NCBI RefSeq assembly: GCF_002080435.1
Contig: NZ_CP020538.1
Location: forward strand, 2,723,501-2,787,500
Length of the DNA: 64,000 bases
Direction: 5' to 3'
Source: Sphingobium herbicidovorans
GTDB lineage: Bacteria; Pseudomonadota; Alphaproteobacteria; Sphingomonadales; Sphingomonadaceae
Shown here: piece by piece, positions 26,048-36,750 of the stretch
How the letters are laid out: each line of letters starts with the position of its first letter
Numbering within the stretch: position 1 is the stretch's first letter
Notes under the pieces: generated by a model
What the model saw: the letters and a program-made list of their open reading frames with translations, nothing else
Databases searched by the model: none
What the model was told of the DNA's origin: nothing
Position numbers and translations under genes: made by a program

Positions 26048-26760
26048 CTTGTCATGGTTTTGAGCGCGCGGGCGTCGGCAATGGCGTGCGCTTCGGTGTC
26101 GTTGTTGAAATAGGCCCAGACGGTAAAGCCTTCCTGCGCCTGATCGGACATCCAGGCGGCCCAGTCGAGCAGCTGCTTTTCGGGGTAGCGGCCCCGATAT
26201 TTACCCTTGGCGCCGTGGAAGCGGACATAGACGTCGCGGCCGGTGGCGAGGCGCGGACTGGCGGAGCCGGGCATGTCATGGACACAAAAGCTAGCGCCGT
26301 GGCGATCGAGCAATCGATAGACGCTGTCCACATACCAGCTGGGATGACGAAATTCGAATACCGGAACGATGCCGCGTGGCTGGAGGGCAAGGAAGCTGGC
26401 CAGACGGTCGAGATTGAGCGTCAGGTTCGGCGGCAACTGGTAGAGGATGGGACCGAGCGCCGGGCCGAAATGGCGGAATGACGCCATCATCCGCTCCATC
26501 GGTTCTTCGCCATTTTTGAGCTTGAGCGCCTGGGTAAGATAGCGGTTGGCCTTTGCCGCGTAGCAGAAGCCGGGCGGCGCCTGATCGCGCCAGGCATCGA
26601 CCGTTTCCGGCCTTGGCAGGCGGTAAAAGCTGTTGTTGATCTCCACCGTGTCGAAATGATCGGCGTAGAAGGCGAACCAGTGTTTCTGCGCCAGTTTTTC
26701 GGGATAGAAAGGCCCGCGCCAATGGCGGTAATTCCATCCTGAACAGCCGATCCTGATCAT
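26044..26760 (-). CDS. DUF72 domain protein (YecE-like)
   Basis: This 238-residue protein starts at the ATG at 26760, which opens straight into '[20 protein letters not shown]', the DUF72 hallmark. Family blocks continue with '[42 protein letters not shown]', '[16 protein letters not shown]' and 'FEFRHPSW'. It has a TIM-barrel-like fold; the biochemical role is unknown. It is convergent with the AAC(3)-I-like gene, overlapping its 3' end by 4 bp, and divergent from thiE. The longer frame to 26838 reaches into thiE's start and is unlikely. Confidence 0.85.
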   Translation of the reverse strand: MIRIGCSGWNYRHWRGPFYPEKLAQKHWFAFYADHFDTVEINNSFYRLPRPETVDAWRDQAPPGFCYAAKANRYLTQALKLKNGEEPMERMMASFRHFGPALGPILYQLPPNLTLNLDRLASFLALQPRGIVPVFEFRHPSWYVDSVYRLLDRHGASFCVHDMPGSASPRLATGRDVYVRFHGAKGKYRGRYPEKQLLDWAAWMSDQAQEGFTVWAYFNNDTEAHAIADARALKTMTS

Positions 26761-26836
26761 GGCCCGTGAACGCGTGGGGGTCGGGATCGGGTTCCATCCT
26801 TTTCCTTCGGACTGGAAACGCGCTAAAGGGCAGCGC

Positions 26837-27529
26837 ATGACCGACTTTACCGACGAAGAACTGGCGCTCGACCCCCATTTTGCCGACCAGTTTGAAAAGG
26901 GCTTTCGCCCGGCGTGCCAGCTTTACCTGATCTCTCCGCCGTCCATCGGCGACGACTTCGCCGACCGGCTGGCGCAGGCCTTTGATGGCGGGCAGGTGGC
27001 GGCGTTCCAGTTGCGGTTGAAGGGCGTGGATGAGGACACCATCGCGCGCCTTGCCAAACCGTTGCAGACACTGTGCGCGCAGCGGGAAGTGGCGTTCATT
27101 ATCAATGACAGCGTGGCGCTCGCCCAGCGGCTGGGGGCTGATGGCGTGCATCTGGGTCAGGGGGATGGCGACGCGCGGGAGGCGCGGAAGATACTGGGGC
27201 CAAAGGTGCAGATCGGCGTCACTTGCCACGACAGCCGCCATCTGGCGATGGAAGCCGGGGAGGCGGGGGCGGACTATGTCGCTTTCGGCGCCTTCTATCC
27301 GACGACGACCAAGGAAGTGCTGCATCGGGCCGAGCCGTCGATCCTTGGCTGGTGGACGACGCTGTTCGAGCTGCCCTGCGTCGCCATTGGCGGGATCACG
27401 GCGGCCAATGCCGCTCCGCTGGTCGCGGCGGGCGCGGATTTTCTGGCGGTGAGCAGTGCGGTGTGGGCGCATCCGGACGGGCCGGAAGCGGGCGTGCGGG
27501 CATTTGCGAAGGTGCTGGGGACGGGCTGA
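26837..27529 (+). CDS. thiE: Thiamine-phosphate synthase
   Basis: This 230-residue protein starts at the ATG at 26837. It is a TIM barrel with 'CQLYLISPPSIGD', 'AAFQLRLKGVDEDTIARLAKPL', 'VAFIINDSVALAQRLGADGVHLGQGD', 'IGVTCHDSRHLAMEAGEAGADYVAFGAFYPTTTKE' and 'PCVAIGGITAANAAPLVAAGADFLAVSSAVW'. These are the HMP-PP-, Mg- and phosphate-binding blocks of ThiE. It couples HMP-PP and thiazole phosphate. No TPP riboswitch fits in the 76-bp gap to the divergent DUF72 gene, so it may be constitutive. No other thi gene is adjacent. Confidence 0.94.
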   Translation: MTDFTDEELALDPHFADQFEKGFRPACQLYLISPPSIGDDFADRLAQAFDGGQVAAFQLRLKGVDEDTIARLAKPLQTLCAQREVAFIINDSVALAQRLGADGVHLGQGDGDAREARKILGPKVQIGVTCHDSRHLAMEAGEAGADYVAFGAFYPTTTKEVLHRAEPSILGWWTTLFELPCVAIGGITAANAAPLVAAGADFLAVSSAVWAHPDGPEAGVRAFAKVLGTG

Positions 27530-27626
27530 ACCCCCTTTTCCCGCCGTTCCCGAAACGAATGCAGTGGGTCAGGCAGCTTTCACAGACTTGGCGCGTTTTC
27601 TCCCTCACAATCGGGAGAGTATCGCC

Positions 27627-28724
27627 TTGAAAACCCATCTGTTGATCCTCACGCTGCTCTGCACGGCGTGCAATGTCGTCGTGACCGACGCCAACGAAAG
27701 CGGGACCGCGCCATCGGGCCAGAAGGCCGAAGGAGCGCAGGACACGGCAGCCAGGACGGCTGGCGATCCCTATGCCTTTACGATTGTGCCTGAACCTGCC
27801 GGATCGCAACCGCCGCAAAATGCGATCCTGCAGGCGCAGGTGGCGCTCGACCGGGCGGGATTTTCGCCGGGCGTGCTGGATGGGAAGGAGGGCATGTCCT
27901 TCACTGCGGCGTTGACTGGCTTTCAGCAGGCGAAGGGATTGCCGGAGACGGGGAAATTTGACGAGGCGACGGCCAAGGCGCTGCTGGGCGACCGTCCGCC
28001 GCCCGCGACATGGCTGGTGACGATACCCGAAGATTTCGCGCGCGGACCATATTCCACCATCCCCAAGGATTATGGCGAGCAGGCGAAGCTGCCCATGCTG
28101 GGCTATCGCAACCTGATCGAAAAACTGGCCGAGCGGTTTCATACCAAGCCTGAGGTGCTGGTGGCGCTGAATTCGCCGGATACGAAGCTGGGGGCAGGGG
28201 CGACGGTGCGGGTGCCAGCGGTAGGGAACCAGCCGGTCGCCACTATCGAGGGCGACGAGCGCGGGTGGGGCAGCACGCTCGCCAGCTTGGCCGTGGCGAA
28301 GGACCAGCCGCAGGCCGACCATATCGTCGTGGACAAATCCGACGGAGTGCTGCGGGTGTTTGACGCGCAGAATGCGCTGATCGCGCAATTCCCCGCGACC
28401 ATGGGATCGGAGCATGATCCCTTGCCCATCGGCACATGGGAGATCAAGGGGGTCAGCCGCAATCCGGATTTCCATTATAATCCCGACCTGTTCTGGGATG
28501 CCGATGCGAACGATGAGAAGGCGGTGTTGAAGCCCGGACCCAATGGCCCCGTGGGTGTCGTATGGATCGACCTCTCGAAGCCGCATTACGGGATACATGG
28601 CACGCCCGAACCGCAGACGATCGGGCGCACGGAAAGCCATGGCTGCATCCGCCTGACCAACTGGGATGCGGCGCGGCTGGCGCAGATGGTGAAGAGCGGG
28701 GTCAAGGCGGTATTCCAGGCATGA
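27627..28724 (+). CDS. Peptidoglycan-binding L,D-transpeptidase, possible lipoprotein
   Basis: The call gives 365 residues from TTG 27627 (GGGAGAG about eight bases upstream); the frame is open upstream but without a signal sequence. 'MKTHLLILTLLCTAC' is a short signal with a candidate lipidated Cys15, although the -3 residue is Cys, not Leu. A PG_binding_1 domain lies at about 65-122 ('VALDRAGFSPGVLDGKEG...FQQAKGLP'), with a possible LysM-like or linker stretch at 140-220. A YkuD catalytic domain from 225 ends in 'SHGCIRLTNWDAARL' (H338, C340). It crosslinks peptidoglycan or anchors envelope proteins. It is likely co-transcribed with the M23 gene. Confidence 0.9.
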   Translation: MKTHLLILTLLCTACNVVVTDANESGTAPSGQKAEGAQDTAARTAGDPYAFTIVPEPAGSQPPQNAILQAQVALDRAGFSPGVLDGKEGMSFTAALTGFQQAKGLPETGKFDEATAKALLGDRPPPATWLVTIPEDFARGPYSTIPKDYGEQAKLPMLGYRNLIEKLAERFHTKPEVLVALNSPDTKLGAGATVRVPAVGNQPVATIEGDERGWGSTLASLAVAKDQPQADHIVVDKSDGVLRVFDAQNALIAQFPATMGSEHDPLPIGTWEIKGVSRNPDFHYNPDLFWDADANDEKAVLKPGPNGPVGVVWIDLSKPHYGIHGTPEPQTIGRTESHGCIRLTNWDAARLAQMVKSGVKAVFQA

Positions 28725-28737
28725 GCAGGCCGGGTGC

Positions 28738-29322
28738 ATGAGGCGGCCCGGCAGGCGGGGGTGGGCAGGCATTGCGCTCGCCGTCCTGCTGCTGGTCCTG
28801 TTCCTGAGGATGTGCGTGCGGATCGTGCCTGCGGATAGGGCGGGGGGAAACGATGCTGCGCGGCAGAAAAGGGTCGGGGAAGAGGCGGGCGCGCTTTTGA
28901 TCCCGGTCGAAGGCATGCCGCCCGGCGCGCTGGTCGATACTTTCACGCAGTCGCGGGCGGATGGGGCGCGGGCGCATGATGCCATCGACATCATGGCGGC
29001 GCGGGGCAGCGCCGTGCTGGCGGTGGCCGATGGGCGGATCGAGCGGCTGTTTTCGAGCGTCGAGGGCGGGCTGACCATATATCAGCGGTCCACCGACGGG
29101 CGGCGCATCTATTATTATGCGCATCTGGACGCCTATGCGCCCGGACTGGCGGAAGGGCAGGCGGTGAGGCGTGGACAGAGGATCGCAACGGTTGGAAACA
29201 GCGGCAACGCCGATCCGGCAGCGCCGCATCTGCACTTTGCCGTGCATGACATGGCGCGCGGCGAAAAATGGCATGGGGGGCGACCGGTCAATCCCTATCC
29301 GCTGCTGGTGCGGCCGCGCTGA
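28738..29322 (+). CDS. M23 family metallopeptidase (membrane-anchored)
   Basis: This 194-residue protein has an N-terminal transmembrane anchor (residues 9-27). A LytM domain carries the zinc ligands H80 and D84 ('AHDAIDI'), H129 and the 'HLHFAV' pair (H164/H166). It cleaves peptide crosslinks of peptidoglycan in the periplasm, or acts as an amidase activator if catalytically poor; here the ligand set is complete. It starts 13 bp after the L,D-transpeptidase gene, so the two form a cell-wall remodelling pair. A second in-frame start is not needed. Confidence 0.9.
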   Translation: MRRPGRRGWAGIALAVLLLVLFLRMCVRIVPADRAGGNDAARQKRVGEEAGALLIPVEGMPPGALVDTFTQSRADGARAHDAIDIMAARGSAVLAVADGRIERLFSSVEGGLTIYQRSTDGRRIYYYAHLDAYAPGLAEGQAVRRGQRIATVGNSGNADPAAPHLHFAVHDMARGEKWHGGRPVNPYPLLVRPR

Positions 29323-29418
29323 CCCCACTTGCCCTGAAAGGCGGCACGATGTACAGGCGCCACCAGCCTTAAAGAGGCCGGCTCTTTTCACCTTCAGACA
29401 TATAGGCAGGCTCTTCCC

Positions 29419-29982
29419 ATGAAGATCAGCGGCGTCGAGATTCGTCCCGGCAACAACATCGAATATGACGGAAGCCTGTGGCGCGCCGTCAAGATCCAGC
29501 ACACCCAGCCCGGCAAGGGCGGCGCCTATATGCAGGTCGAGCTGAAAAACCTGATCGACGGGCGCAAGAACAACGTCCGTTTCCGGTCGGCCGAAACCGT
29601 CGAGCGCATTCGTCTCGACACCAAGGATTTCCAGTATCTGTATTCGGAGGGCGACATGCTCGTCTTCATGGACACGGAGACCTATGAGCAGATCAACCTG
29701 CCGCAGGACCTGGTGGGTGAAGCGTCGGCATTCCTGCAGGACGGCATGATGGTCATGCTGGAAATGTATGAAGAGCGCCCGATCTCCGTGCAGTTGCCTG
29801 AAACGGTCGAGGCGACCGTGGTCGAGGCGGACGCCGTGGTGAAGGGGCAGACCGCGTCGGCCAGCTACAAGCCCGCGATCCTCGACAATGGCGTGCGCGT
29901 CATGGTGCCGCCGCATATCGTCACCGGCACGCGCATCATCGTCGATGTGTATGAGCGGGAATATGTGAAGCGGGCGGATTGA
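29419..29982 (+). CDS. efp: Elongation factor P
   Basis: This 187-residue protein has the normal length. Domain I carries the tip loop '[17 protein letters not shown]', with Lys33 at the position that is post-translationally modified in many bacteria. Domains II and III follow, with '[62 protein letters not shown]'-type sequence complete. It relieves ribosome stalling at polyproline motifs. No modification gene (epmA, earP) is in the window. An intergenic repeat pair separates it from the next gene. Confidence 0.96.
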   Translation: MKISGVEIRPGNNIEYDGSLWRAVKIQHTQPGKGGAYMQVELKNLIDGRKNNVRFRSAETVERIRLDTKDFQYLYSEGDMLVFMDTETYEQINLPQDLVGEASAFLQDGMMVMLEMYEERPISVQLPETVEATVVEADAVVKGQTASASYKPAILDNGVRVMVPPHIVTGTRIIVDVYEREYVKRAD

Positions 29983-29995
29983 TCCGCCTTTAACA

Positions 29996-30130
29996 AGCCC
30001 TTCCCTTTCAAGGGAGGGGGAGAGGCGGGTTAGCGAGCGTCAGTGAGCGTCCGGACTTGCCTCAGGTTGCACGCGATTGCTGCGCAGTCGCACCCACCCC
30101 CAAACCCTCCTGTCAAAGGGAGGGGGGAGT
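29996..30130. repeat. Intergenic repeat with inverted G/A-rich ends upstream of suhB
   Basis: 'cccttccctttcaagggagg' (from 29999) and 'ccctcctgtcaaagggaggg' (to about 30127) bracket about 95 bases that hold no gene. Elements of this kind, with 'cccctcccttgcaaggga' ends, occur in many sphingomonad intergenic gaps; the family assignment is from memory. Confidence 0.5.
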
Positions 30131-30137
30131 TTTTGTC

Positions 30138-30950
<813 letters not shown>

Positions 30951-31076
30951 AGGCGCAATTGTCGCTTTGTTCAAAATGCGGGTTACTTGCGAGTCATTCT
31001 CACGCCAGCGGGCCTTGCTTCGCATATGCAGCGGGCCTAAAGCGCGCCCATATTCATTTTCGCCCAGGGGATTCCG

Positions 31077-31451
31077 TTGGTCGATCTAGCCCAATATCTG
31101 CCGATCCTGATTTTCCTTGGGATCGCCTTGCTGCTGTCCAGCGCGTTCGTGTTCCTGCCGATGCTGGTCGGCCGCCTGACCGGCGTGCATAAGCCCGATC
31201 CGGCAAAGCTGTCGGAATATGAGTGCGGCTTTCCCGCGTTCGAAGAGCCGCGCAGCCAGTTCGACGTGCGCTTCTACCTCGTCGCGATCCTGTTCATCAT
31301 CTTCGACCTGGAAGCGGCGTTCCTCTTTCCCTGGGCGGTCAGCCTTGACCAGATTGGCTGGGCCGGCTGGGCGACGATGATGATCTTCATAGCGGAGCTG
31401 GTGCTTGGCCTCGTCTATGCGTGGAAGAAGGGAGCCCTCGATTGGGAGTAG
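31077..31451 (+). CDS. nuoA: NADH-quinone oxidoreductase subunit A
   Basis: This 124-residue protein starts at TTG 31077, six bases after AGGGG. Three transmembrane helices and the conserved '[43 protein letters not shown]' identify NuoA of complex I (membrane arm, near the quinone channel). It is the first gene of the nuo operon. The 126-bp gap upstream presumably holds the operon promoter, but no convincing hexamer pair was found. It overlaps nuoB by 10 bp. Confidence 0.95.
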   Translation: MVDLAQYLPILIFLGIALLLSSAFVFLPMLVGRLTGVHKPDPAKLSEYECGFPAFEEPRSQFDVRFYLVAILFIIFDLEAAFLFPWAVSLDQIGWAGWATMMIFIAELVLGLVYAWKKGALDWE

Positions 31452-31996
31452 AACTTGACCGTCCCATCCCCGGCACCTTGCCGCCGGTGGGAACGCAGCC
31501 CGACCAGGATTTCTTCAACGCGCTGAACAGCGAAGTCAGTGACAAGGGATTCCTGGTCACATCGACGGAGGATCTGTTCACCTGGGCCCGGACCGGTTCC
31601 TTGTGGTGGATGACCTTCGGCCTCGCCTGCTGCGCGGTGGAGATGATCCATGTGAACATGCCGCGTTATGACATGGAGCGTTTCGGCGCCGCCCCGCGCG
31701 CGTCCCCGCGCCAGTCGGACGTGATGATCGTCGCTGGCACCCTGTGCAACAAGATGGCTCCCGCGTTGCGCAAGGTTTACGATCAGATGTCGGAACCGAA
31801 ATATGTCATTTCCATGGGGTCCTGCGCCAATGGCGGCGGCTATTATCATTACAGCTATTCTGTAGTGCGTGGCTGCGACCGGATCGTGCCGGTGGACATC
31901 TATGTGCCGGGCTGCCCGCCCACTGCCGAAGCGCTGCTCTATGGCGTGATGCAGTTGCAGCGGAAGATCCGCCGGATCGGGACGATTGAGCGCTGA
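31442..31996 (+). CDS. nuoB: NADH-quinone oxidoreductase subunit B
   Basis: This is a 184-residue call from TTG 31442 (GGGAG seven bases upstream); GTG 31421 would give 191. Ligands for cluster N2 are visible: tandem Cys in '[12 protein letters not shown]', Cys in '[15 protein letters not shown]' and Cys in '[15 protein letters not shown]'. N2 is the last Fe-S cluster before quinone. Coupled to nuoA by overlap and to nuoC, which starts 2 bp after its stop. Confidence 0.95.
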   Translation: MGVELDRPIPGTLPPVGTQPDQDFFNALNSEVSDKGFLVTSTEDLFTWARTGSLWWMTFGLACCAVEMIHVNMPRYDMERFGAAPRASPRQSDVMIVAGTLCNKMAPALRKVYDQMSEPKYVISMGSCANGGGYYHYSYSVVRGCDRIVPVDIYVPGCPPTAEALLYGVMQLQRKIRRIGTIER

Positions 31997-31997
31997 T

Positions 31998-32780
31998 ATG
32001 GGTCATTCTGCACCGAAGATCGTGAACCCCGCAGGGGTTGCGGACGAAATCGCTGGCCTGCTGGGCTCTCTGCTGGTCGAGGCTGTCGATCATGCCGAAG
32101 AACTGAGCTTCACCGTTCAGCGCGAGCGTCTGGTCGAGGCGTTGGAAGTGCTGCGCGATCGTGCACAGTATCAGCAGCTGATGGAGATTGCCGGGGTCGA
32201 CTACCCCGATCGTCCCGAGCGGTTCGAGGTTTGCTATCACCTGCTCAGCGTGACGCGGAACCATCGTATCCGCGTCAAGGTGTCGACCGACGAGGACATG
32301 CCCGTACCCAGCGTGACGCAGCTTTGGCCGGTCGCCGGCTGGCTGGAGCGCGAGGTGTTCGACATGTATGGCGTCATCTTTGACGGCAATGGCGACCTGC
32401 GCCGCATCCTGACCGACTATGGTTTCAAGGGACATCCGCAGCGCAAGGACTTCCCGCTGACCGGCTATGTCGAGCTGCGATATTCCGAAGAGGACAAGCG
32501 CGTCGTCTATGAGCCGGTTCGCCTGGCGCAGGATTTCCGCAGCTTCGATTTCATGAGCCCGTGGGAAGGCGCGCAATATGTGCTGCCGGGCGATGAGAAG
32601 GCGCCGCAGGCGCCCGGCGCGCCGTCGCCTGTCGCCGCGCCTCCGCCGCCGCCCAACGCGCCAGCGCCCAAGGGCGAGCCGAAGGCGGACACGCCCAAGA
32701 CGACCGAAAAGCCCGGCGTCAGCGGCGCGGGCGAGCCGACCGACAGCGAGGCAAACAAAAAGTCCGAGGACAAGGCCTGA
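31998..32780 (+). CDS. nuoC: NADH-quinone oxidoreductase subunit C with long disordered tail
   Basis: This 260-residue protein starts at the ATG at 31998. The conserved core (about 1-200) has '[49 protein letters not shown]'-type sequence and the family motif 'ERE(V)[37 protein letters not shown]'. From about residue 201 a 60-residue tail of Pro, Ala, Lys, Glu and Asp has no counterpart in typical NuoC, which ends near 200. NuoC sits in the peripheral arm with NuoD. Stop and nuoD start overlap by one base. Confidence 0.94.
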   Translation: MGHSAPKIVNPAGVADEIAGLLGSLLVEAVDHAEELSFTVQRERLVEALEVLRDRAQYQQLMEIAGVDYPDRPERFEVCYHLLSVTRNHRIRVKVSTDEDMPVPSVTQLWPVAGWLEREVFDMYGVIFDGNGDLRRILTDYGFKGHPQRKDFPLTGYVELRYSEEDKRVVYEPVRLAQDFRSFDFMSPWEGAQYVLPGDEKAPQAPGAPSPVAAPPPPPNAPAPKGEPKADTPKTTEKPGVSGAGEPTDSEANKKSEDKA

Positions 32781-34015
32781 TGTCCGACTATCTGGAAAAG
32801 CTGGATCATGTGACCGACGCGTCGGACCCGACGCTGGGCGACACCGAGATCCAGAATTACACGATCAACTTCGGCCCGCAGCATCCGGCGGCGCACGGCG
32901 TGCTGCGGCTGGTCATGGAGCTGGAAGGCGAGATCGTCGAACGGTGCGACCCGCATGTCGGCCTGCTCCATCGCGGCACTGAAAAGCTGATCGAGTACAA
33001 GACCTATTTGCAGGCGCTGCCCTATTTCGACCGGCTGGATTATTGCTCGCCGCTCGCCATGGAGCATAGCTATGTGCTGGCGATCGAGAAGCTGCTGAAC
33101 CTGGAAGTGCCGCTGCGCGCGCAATATCTGCGCGTGTTCTTCGCGGAACTGACCCGCATCTGCAACCACATGCTGAACCTGGGTTCGCATGTCATGGACG
33201 TCGGCGCGATGACGCCGAACCTGTGGCTGTTCGAAATTCGCGAGGATTGCCTCAACTTCTTTGAACGGGCTTCGGGCGCGCGCATGCATTCGGCCTATTT
33301 CCGGCCGGGCGGCGTGCATCAGGATGTGCCGCTCAAGCTGCTGACCGACATTGCCGACTGGCTCGACACCCGCCTGCCGCGCCTGTTCGAGGACGCGATC
33401 AGCCTGGTTGCGGACAATCGCATCTTCAAGCAGCGCAATGTCGATATCGCGGTCGTTTCCAAGGAAGACGCGCTGAAATGGGGCTTTTCCGGCCCGATGA
33501 TCCGCGGGTCGGGCATCGCCTGGGATCTGCGCAAGAGCCAGCCCTATGACGTTTACGACCGTATGGAGTTCGACGTTCCGGTCGGCACCAACTATGACTG
33601 CTATGACCGGTTCATGGTGCGCGTCGAGGAAGTCCGCCAGTCCGCACGGATCATGAAGCAGTGCTTGCAGGAAATGTCGGAAGGGCCGATCGCCAGCTTC
33701 GACCGCAAGGTTTCGCCGCCCAAGCGCGGGGAAATGAAGCGGTCGATGGAAGCGTTGATCCACCATTTCAAGCTCTACACCGAAGGCTTCCACGTCCCCG
33801 CTGGCGAAGTCTATGTGGCGACCGAAAGCCCCAAGGGCGAGTTCGGCGTCTATCTGGTCGCGGACGGCAGCAACAAACCCTATCGCTGCAAGATCCGCCC
33901 GACCGCCTTCAGCCACCTGCAGGCGATGGACTTCATGATGAAGGGCCACATGCTGGCCGATACCACCGCTGTCCTGGGCGCCATGGACATCGTGTTTGGA
34001 GAATGTGACCGCTAA
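32780..34015 (+). CDS. nuoD: NADH-quinone oxidoreductase subunit D
   Basis: This 411-residue protein of the 49-kDa subunit family shows '[22 protein letters not shown]', '[30 protein letters not shown]' and '[29 protein letters not shown]' (quinone-binding chamber). A closing '[12 protein letters not shown]' is the family terminus. It derives from NiFe hydrogenase large subunit and forms the quinone site with NuoB. Separate from nuoC, unlike the fused E. coli nuoCD. One-base overlaps on both sides show tight coupling. Confidence 0.96.
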   Translation: MSDYLEKLDHVTDASDPTLGDTEIQNYTINFGPQHPAAHGVLRLVMELEGEIVERCDPHVGLLHRGTEKLIEYKTYLQALPYFDRLDYCSPLAMEHSYVLAIEKLLNLEVPLRAQYLRVFFAELTRICNHMLNLGSHVMDVGAMTPNLWLFEIREDCLNFFERASGARMHSAYFRPGGVHQDVPLKLLTDIADWLDTRLPRLFEDAISLVADNRIFKQRNVDIAVVSKEDALKWGFSGPMIRGSGIAWDLRKSQPYDVYDRMEFDVPVGTNYDCYDRFMVRVEEVRQSARIMKQCLQEMSEGPIASFDRKVSPPKRGEMKRSMEALIHHFKLYTEGFHVPAGEVYVATESPKGEFGVYLVADGSNKPYRCKIRPTAFSHLQAMDFMMKGHMLADTTAVLGAMDIVFGECDR

Positions 34016-34695
34016 TGGCTGACGCAGTTCATATCCCGGACGAGGCCGAGACCCGCGCGCGCTGGGGCAATTTTGCCTGGACGGCGGAGAATGCCGAACA
34101 GGCGAAGAAGGTCATCGCCCGCTATCCCGCCGGTCGCCAGCAGTCGGCGGTGATGCCGCTGCTCGATCTCGCCCAGCGTCAGGTGGGAGCCGAAACGCAG
34201 ACCAATGGCTGGCTGCCCGTGCCGGTGATGGAATATATCGCCGACCAGCTCGAAATGCCATACATGCGGGTTTACGAGGTCGCGACCTTCTATACCATGT
34301 ACAACCTCGCGCCGGTCGGCCGCTACCATGTGCAGGTTTGCGGCACGACGCCCTGCATGCTGCGCGGTTCGGACGATGTCTTTTCGGCGTGCAAGAACAA
34401 GGGTCTGGTGAAGGGCGGCACGACGCCGGATGGCCTGTTCACGCTGACCGAAGTCGAGTGCCTGGGTGCGTGCGCGAATGCGCCGATGGTCCAGATCAAC
34501 GACGATAATTATGAAGACCTGACCTATGACAGCATGAGCGCGATCCTCGACGATCTCGCCGCTGGCAAGCAGCCCAAGATCGGGCCGCAGATCGAGCGTC
34601 AGACGAGCTGCCCGGAGGGTGGCCCGACCACGCTGACGGAAATGGTTTCCGAGAATCATGACTATAGGGGCCAATGGAAAGAGGGAGCGCGGTAA
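34015..34695 (+). CDS. nuoE: NADH-quinone oxidoreductase subunit E
   Basis: This 226-residue protein (24-kDa family) has the four Cys of the N1a [2Fe-2S] cluster in '[10 protein letters not shown]' and '[17 protein letters not shown]'. The N-terminal helical bundle ('[22 protein letters not shown]', '[22 protein letters not shown]') matches. It joins NuoF in the NADH dehydrogenase module. The last 50 residues ('[19 protein letters not shown]' and on) are a less conserved tail. Stop overlaps the nuoF ATG. Confidence 0.95.
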   Translation: MADAVHIPDEAETRARWGNFAWTAENAEQAKKVIARYPAGRQQSAVMPLLDLAQRQVGAETQTNGWLPVPVMEYIADQLEMPYMRVYEVATFYTMYNLAPVGRYHVQVCGTTPCMLRGSDDVFSACKNKGLVKGGTTPDGLFTLTEVECLGACANAPMVQINDDNYEDLTYDSMSAILDDLAAGKQPKIGPQIERQTSCPEGGPTTLTEMVSENHDYRGQWKEGAR

Positions 34696-36011
34696 TGAGC
34701 GACGTCATCGCGCCGCTGGCCGACAAGGACCGCATCTTCACCAACGTCTATGGCTTCCAGGATTGGGGCATCGACGCGGCGATGAAGCGCGGCGACTGGG
34801 ACAATACCAAGGCGCTGCTGGAGATCGGCCAAGACGAAATCATCGAGCGGATCAAGGCTTCGGGCCTGCGCGGCCGTGGCGGCGCTGGCTTCCCGACCGG
34901 CATGAAGTGGAGCTTCATGCCCAAGGAAAGCAAGGACGGCCGTCCGAGATTCCTGGTCATCAACGCCGACGAATCCGAGCCGGGTTCGTGCAAGGACCGC
35001 GAGATCATCCGCCACGATCCGCACAAGCTGATCGAGGGTGCGCTGGTTGCGGGCTTCGCGATGCGGGCGCGCGCGGCGTACATCTATATTCGCGGCGAGT
35101 TCATCTATGAGGCGAAGGTGCTCTTCGCCGCCGTGGAGCAGGCCTATGAAAAGGGCTTCCTGGGCAAGAATGCCTGCGGTTCGGGCTATGATTTCGATGT
35201 GTTCGTCCATCGCGGTGCGGGCGCTTATATTTGCGGCGAGGAAACCGCGCAGATCGAAAGCCTGGAGGGCAAGAAGGGCCAGCCGCGCCTGAAGCCGCCT
35301 TTCCCGGCAGGCGCGGGTCTTTATGGCTGCCCGACCACGGTCAACAATGTGGAATCGATCGCGGTTTCGCCGACGATCCTGCGGCGTGGGTCCGAATGGT
35401 TCTCCAGCTTCGGGCGGGAGAATAACAAGGGCACCAAGCTGTTCCAGATCAGCGGCCATGTGAACAAGCCCTGCGTCGTCGAGGAATCGATGGGCATCAG
35501 CTTCAAGGAGCTGATCGACCGGCATTGCGGCGGCATTCGCGGCGGCTGGGACAATCTGCTCGCGGTGATCCCCGGCGGGTCGTCGGTGCCGCTGGTTCCT
35601 GCGGCGCAGATCATGGACGCGCCGATGGACTTTGATGGCCTCAAGGCGCTGGGGTCCGGCCTTGGCACCGCGGCCGTCATCGTTATGGACAAATCCACCG
35701 ACATCGTCCGCGCGATCAGCCGTCTTTCCTACTTCTACAAGCATGAGAGCTGCGGCCAGTGCACGCCTTGCCGTGAAGGCACCGGCTGGATGTGGCGGGT
35801 GATGGAACGGCTGCGCTCTGGTGAGGCGGACATCGGCGAGATCGACATGCTGCATCAGGTGACAAAGCAGGTCGAAGGCCACACCATCTGCGCGCTCGGC
35901 GACGCGGCGGCCTGGCCGATCCAGGGCCTGATCCGGCATTTCCGGCCCGAGATCGAGCGGCGGATCAACGAGAATAAGGGTGGCGCCCCCGTCATGGAGG
36001 CAGCGGAGTGA
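34695..36011 (+). CDS. nuoF: NADH-quinone oxidoreductase subunit F
   Basis: This 438-residue protein starts at the ATG at 34695. '[20 protein letters not shown]' is the NADH-binding Gly-rich loop, '[15 protein letters not shown]' binds FMN, and '[19 protein letters not shown]' with a later Cys in '[13 protein letters not shown]' ligates cluster N3. It accepts hydride from NADH. Length is normal. Its stop TGA overlaps a GTG that starts the inserted gene at 36008, rather than nuoG as expected. Confidence 0.96.
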   Translation: MSDVIAPLADKDRIFTNVYGFQDWGIDAAMKRGDWDNTKALLEIGQDEIIERIKASGLRGRGGAGFPTGMKWSFMPKESKDGRPRFLVINADESEPGSCKDREIIRHDPHKLIEGALVAGFAMRARAAYIYIRGEFIYEAKVLFAAVEQAYEKGFLGKNACGSGYDFDVFVHRGAGAYICGEETAQIESLEGKKGQPRLKPPFPAGAGLYGCPTTVNNVESIAVSPTILRRGSEWFSSFGRENNKGTKLFQISGHVNKPCVVEESMGISFKELIDRHCGGIRGGWDNLLAVIPGGSSVPLVPAAQIMDAPMDFDGLKALGSGLGTAAVIVMDKSTDIVRAISRLSYFYKHESCGQCTPCREGTGWMWRVMERLRSGEADIGEIDMLHQVTKQVEGHTICALGDAAAWPIQGLIRHFRPEIERRINENKGGAPVMEAAE

Positions 36012-36750
36012 GGCCAGCGATCGTCGTCTTGTGGTGCCTGGTTGCGTTGGTGATTTTCCCGCCAGTTCAAGCGCGGGCGCACGATTCGGCTGATGAGGTT
36101 ACAAAATTGAGTTCCGAAGCGGCGATGGTCGCAGCTTGGGAGTTTGCCCGCTGTTCAGTTAAACGCAGCCGGGACGACGTGCGTACTATAATTGATCCCA
36201 AATTCGGTACGACAGTTTGGAGCGAACAAGACGAACAGATACGCTTGAAGCGGATGTGGAAACTGGCGGGTAAAAATGCTAGCTGCATGCGGCCGGGTGA
36301 CTCGCTGAAGGCTCCTCCCAGGTTATTTTTTGATATGCTGGGGGGGCGATGTTTCTGGACAAGCATCGGGACAGTGGCCTGCCCGATTATTCTAACATTC
36401 CGCCTCTGTTTTCAACAGACTCAGTGAAAGAAGCTAAGGTCGGACGGCAACGGATTGGCATCGCGCTCCGTCTTTTTGCGGAGTGCGTATTTCGGCTGAA
36501 CCCCGGAGGCGTTAGAGCGCTCCTACAGTCCCGTCCTTTTTCGAAAGGTGAAGGCAACAGCCTAAGTGAGCTCCAGCCCGCTATGGGAACTTGTGTCCCC
36601 GCCGAAGAGGGTGCGCAGTTGAAGCTGTCAAAAATTACGCTTCGCCAGTATTTGTCGATGGCAGCTTATCTTGTTGATGAAGCTTACGATTTGTCAAAGC
36701 AGAATAAAACTTCAGAAATGACACGGGAACAAGGGCGTCTTTATGCCTAA
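36008..36750 (+). pseudogene. Inserted secreted-protein gene between nuoF and nuoG, broken by an apparent frameshift
   Basis: The first frame (GTG 36008 to 36427) begins with a signal peptide ('[24 protein letters not shown]'). The second (36334 to 36750, +1 shift) continues to overlap nuoG. Joining at the G7 tract (36340-36346), with one G added or two removed, restores a protein of about 247 residues. The two halves then repeat one another: 'FARCSVKRSRDDVRTII' with 'FAECVFRLNPGGVRALL', and the rejoined 'RLFFDMLGGAMFLDK' with 'TLRQYLSMAAYLVDE'. Each half carries two Cys. Its composition is AT-richer than nuoF or nuoG. It is coupled to both by overlap (4 bp, 8 bp). No known function. Confidence 0.75.

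Noticed and set aside
26761..26836. TPP riboswitch before thiE
   Set aside because: Only 76 bp separate thiE from the divergent gene, and no THI-box-like sequence is present.
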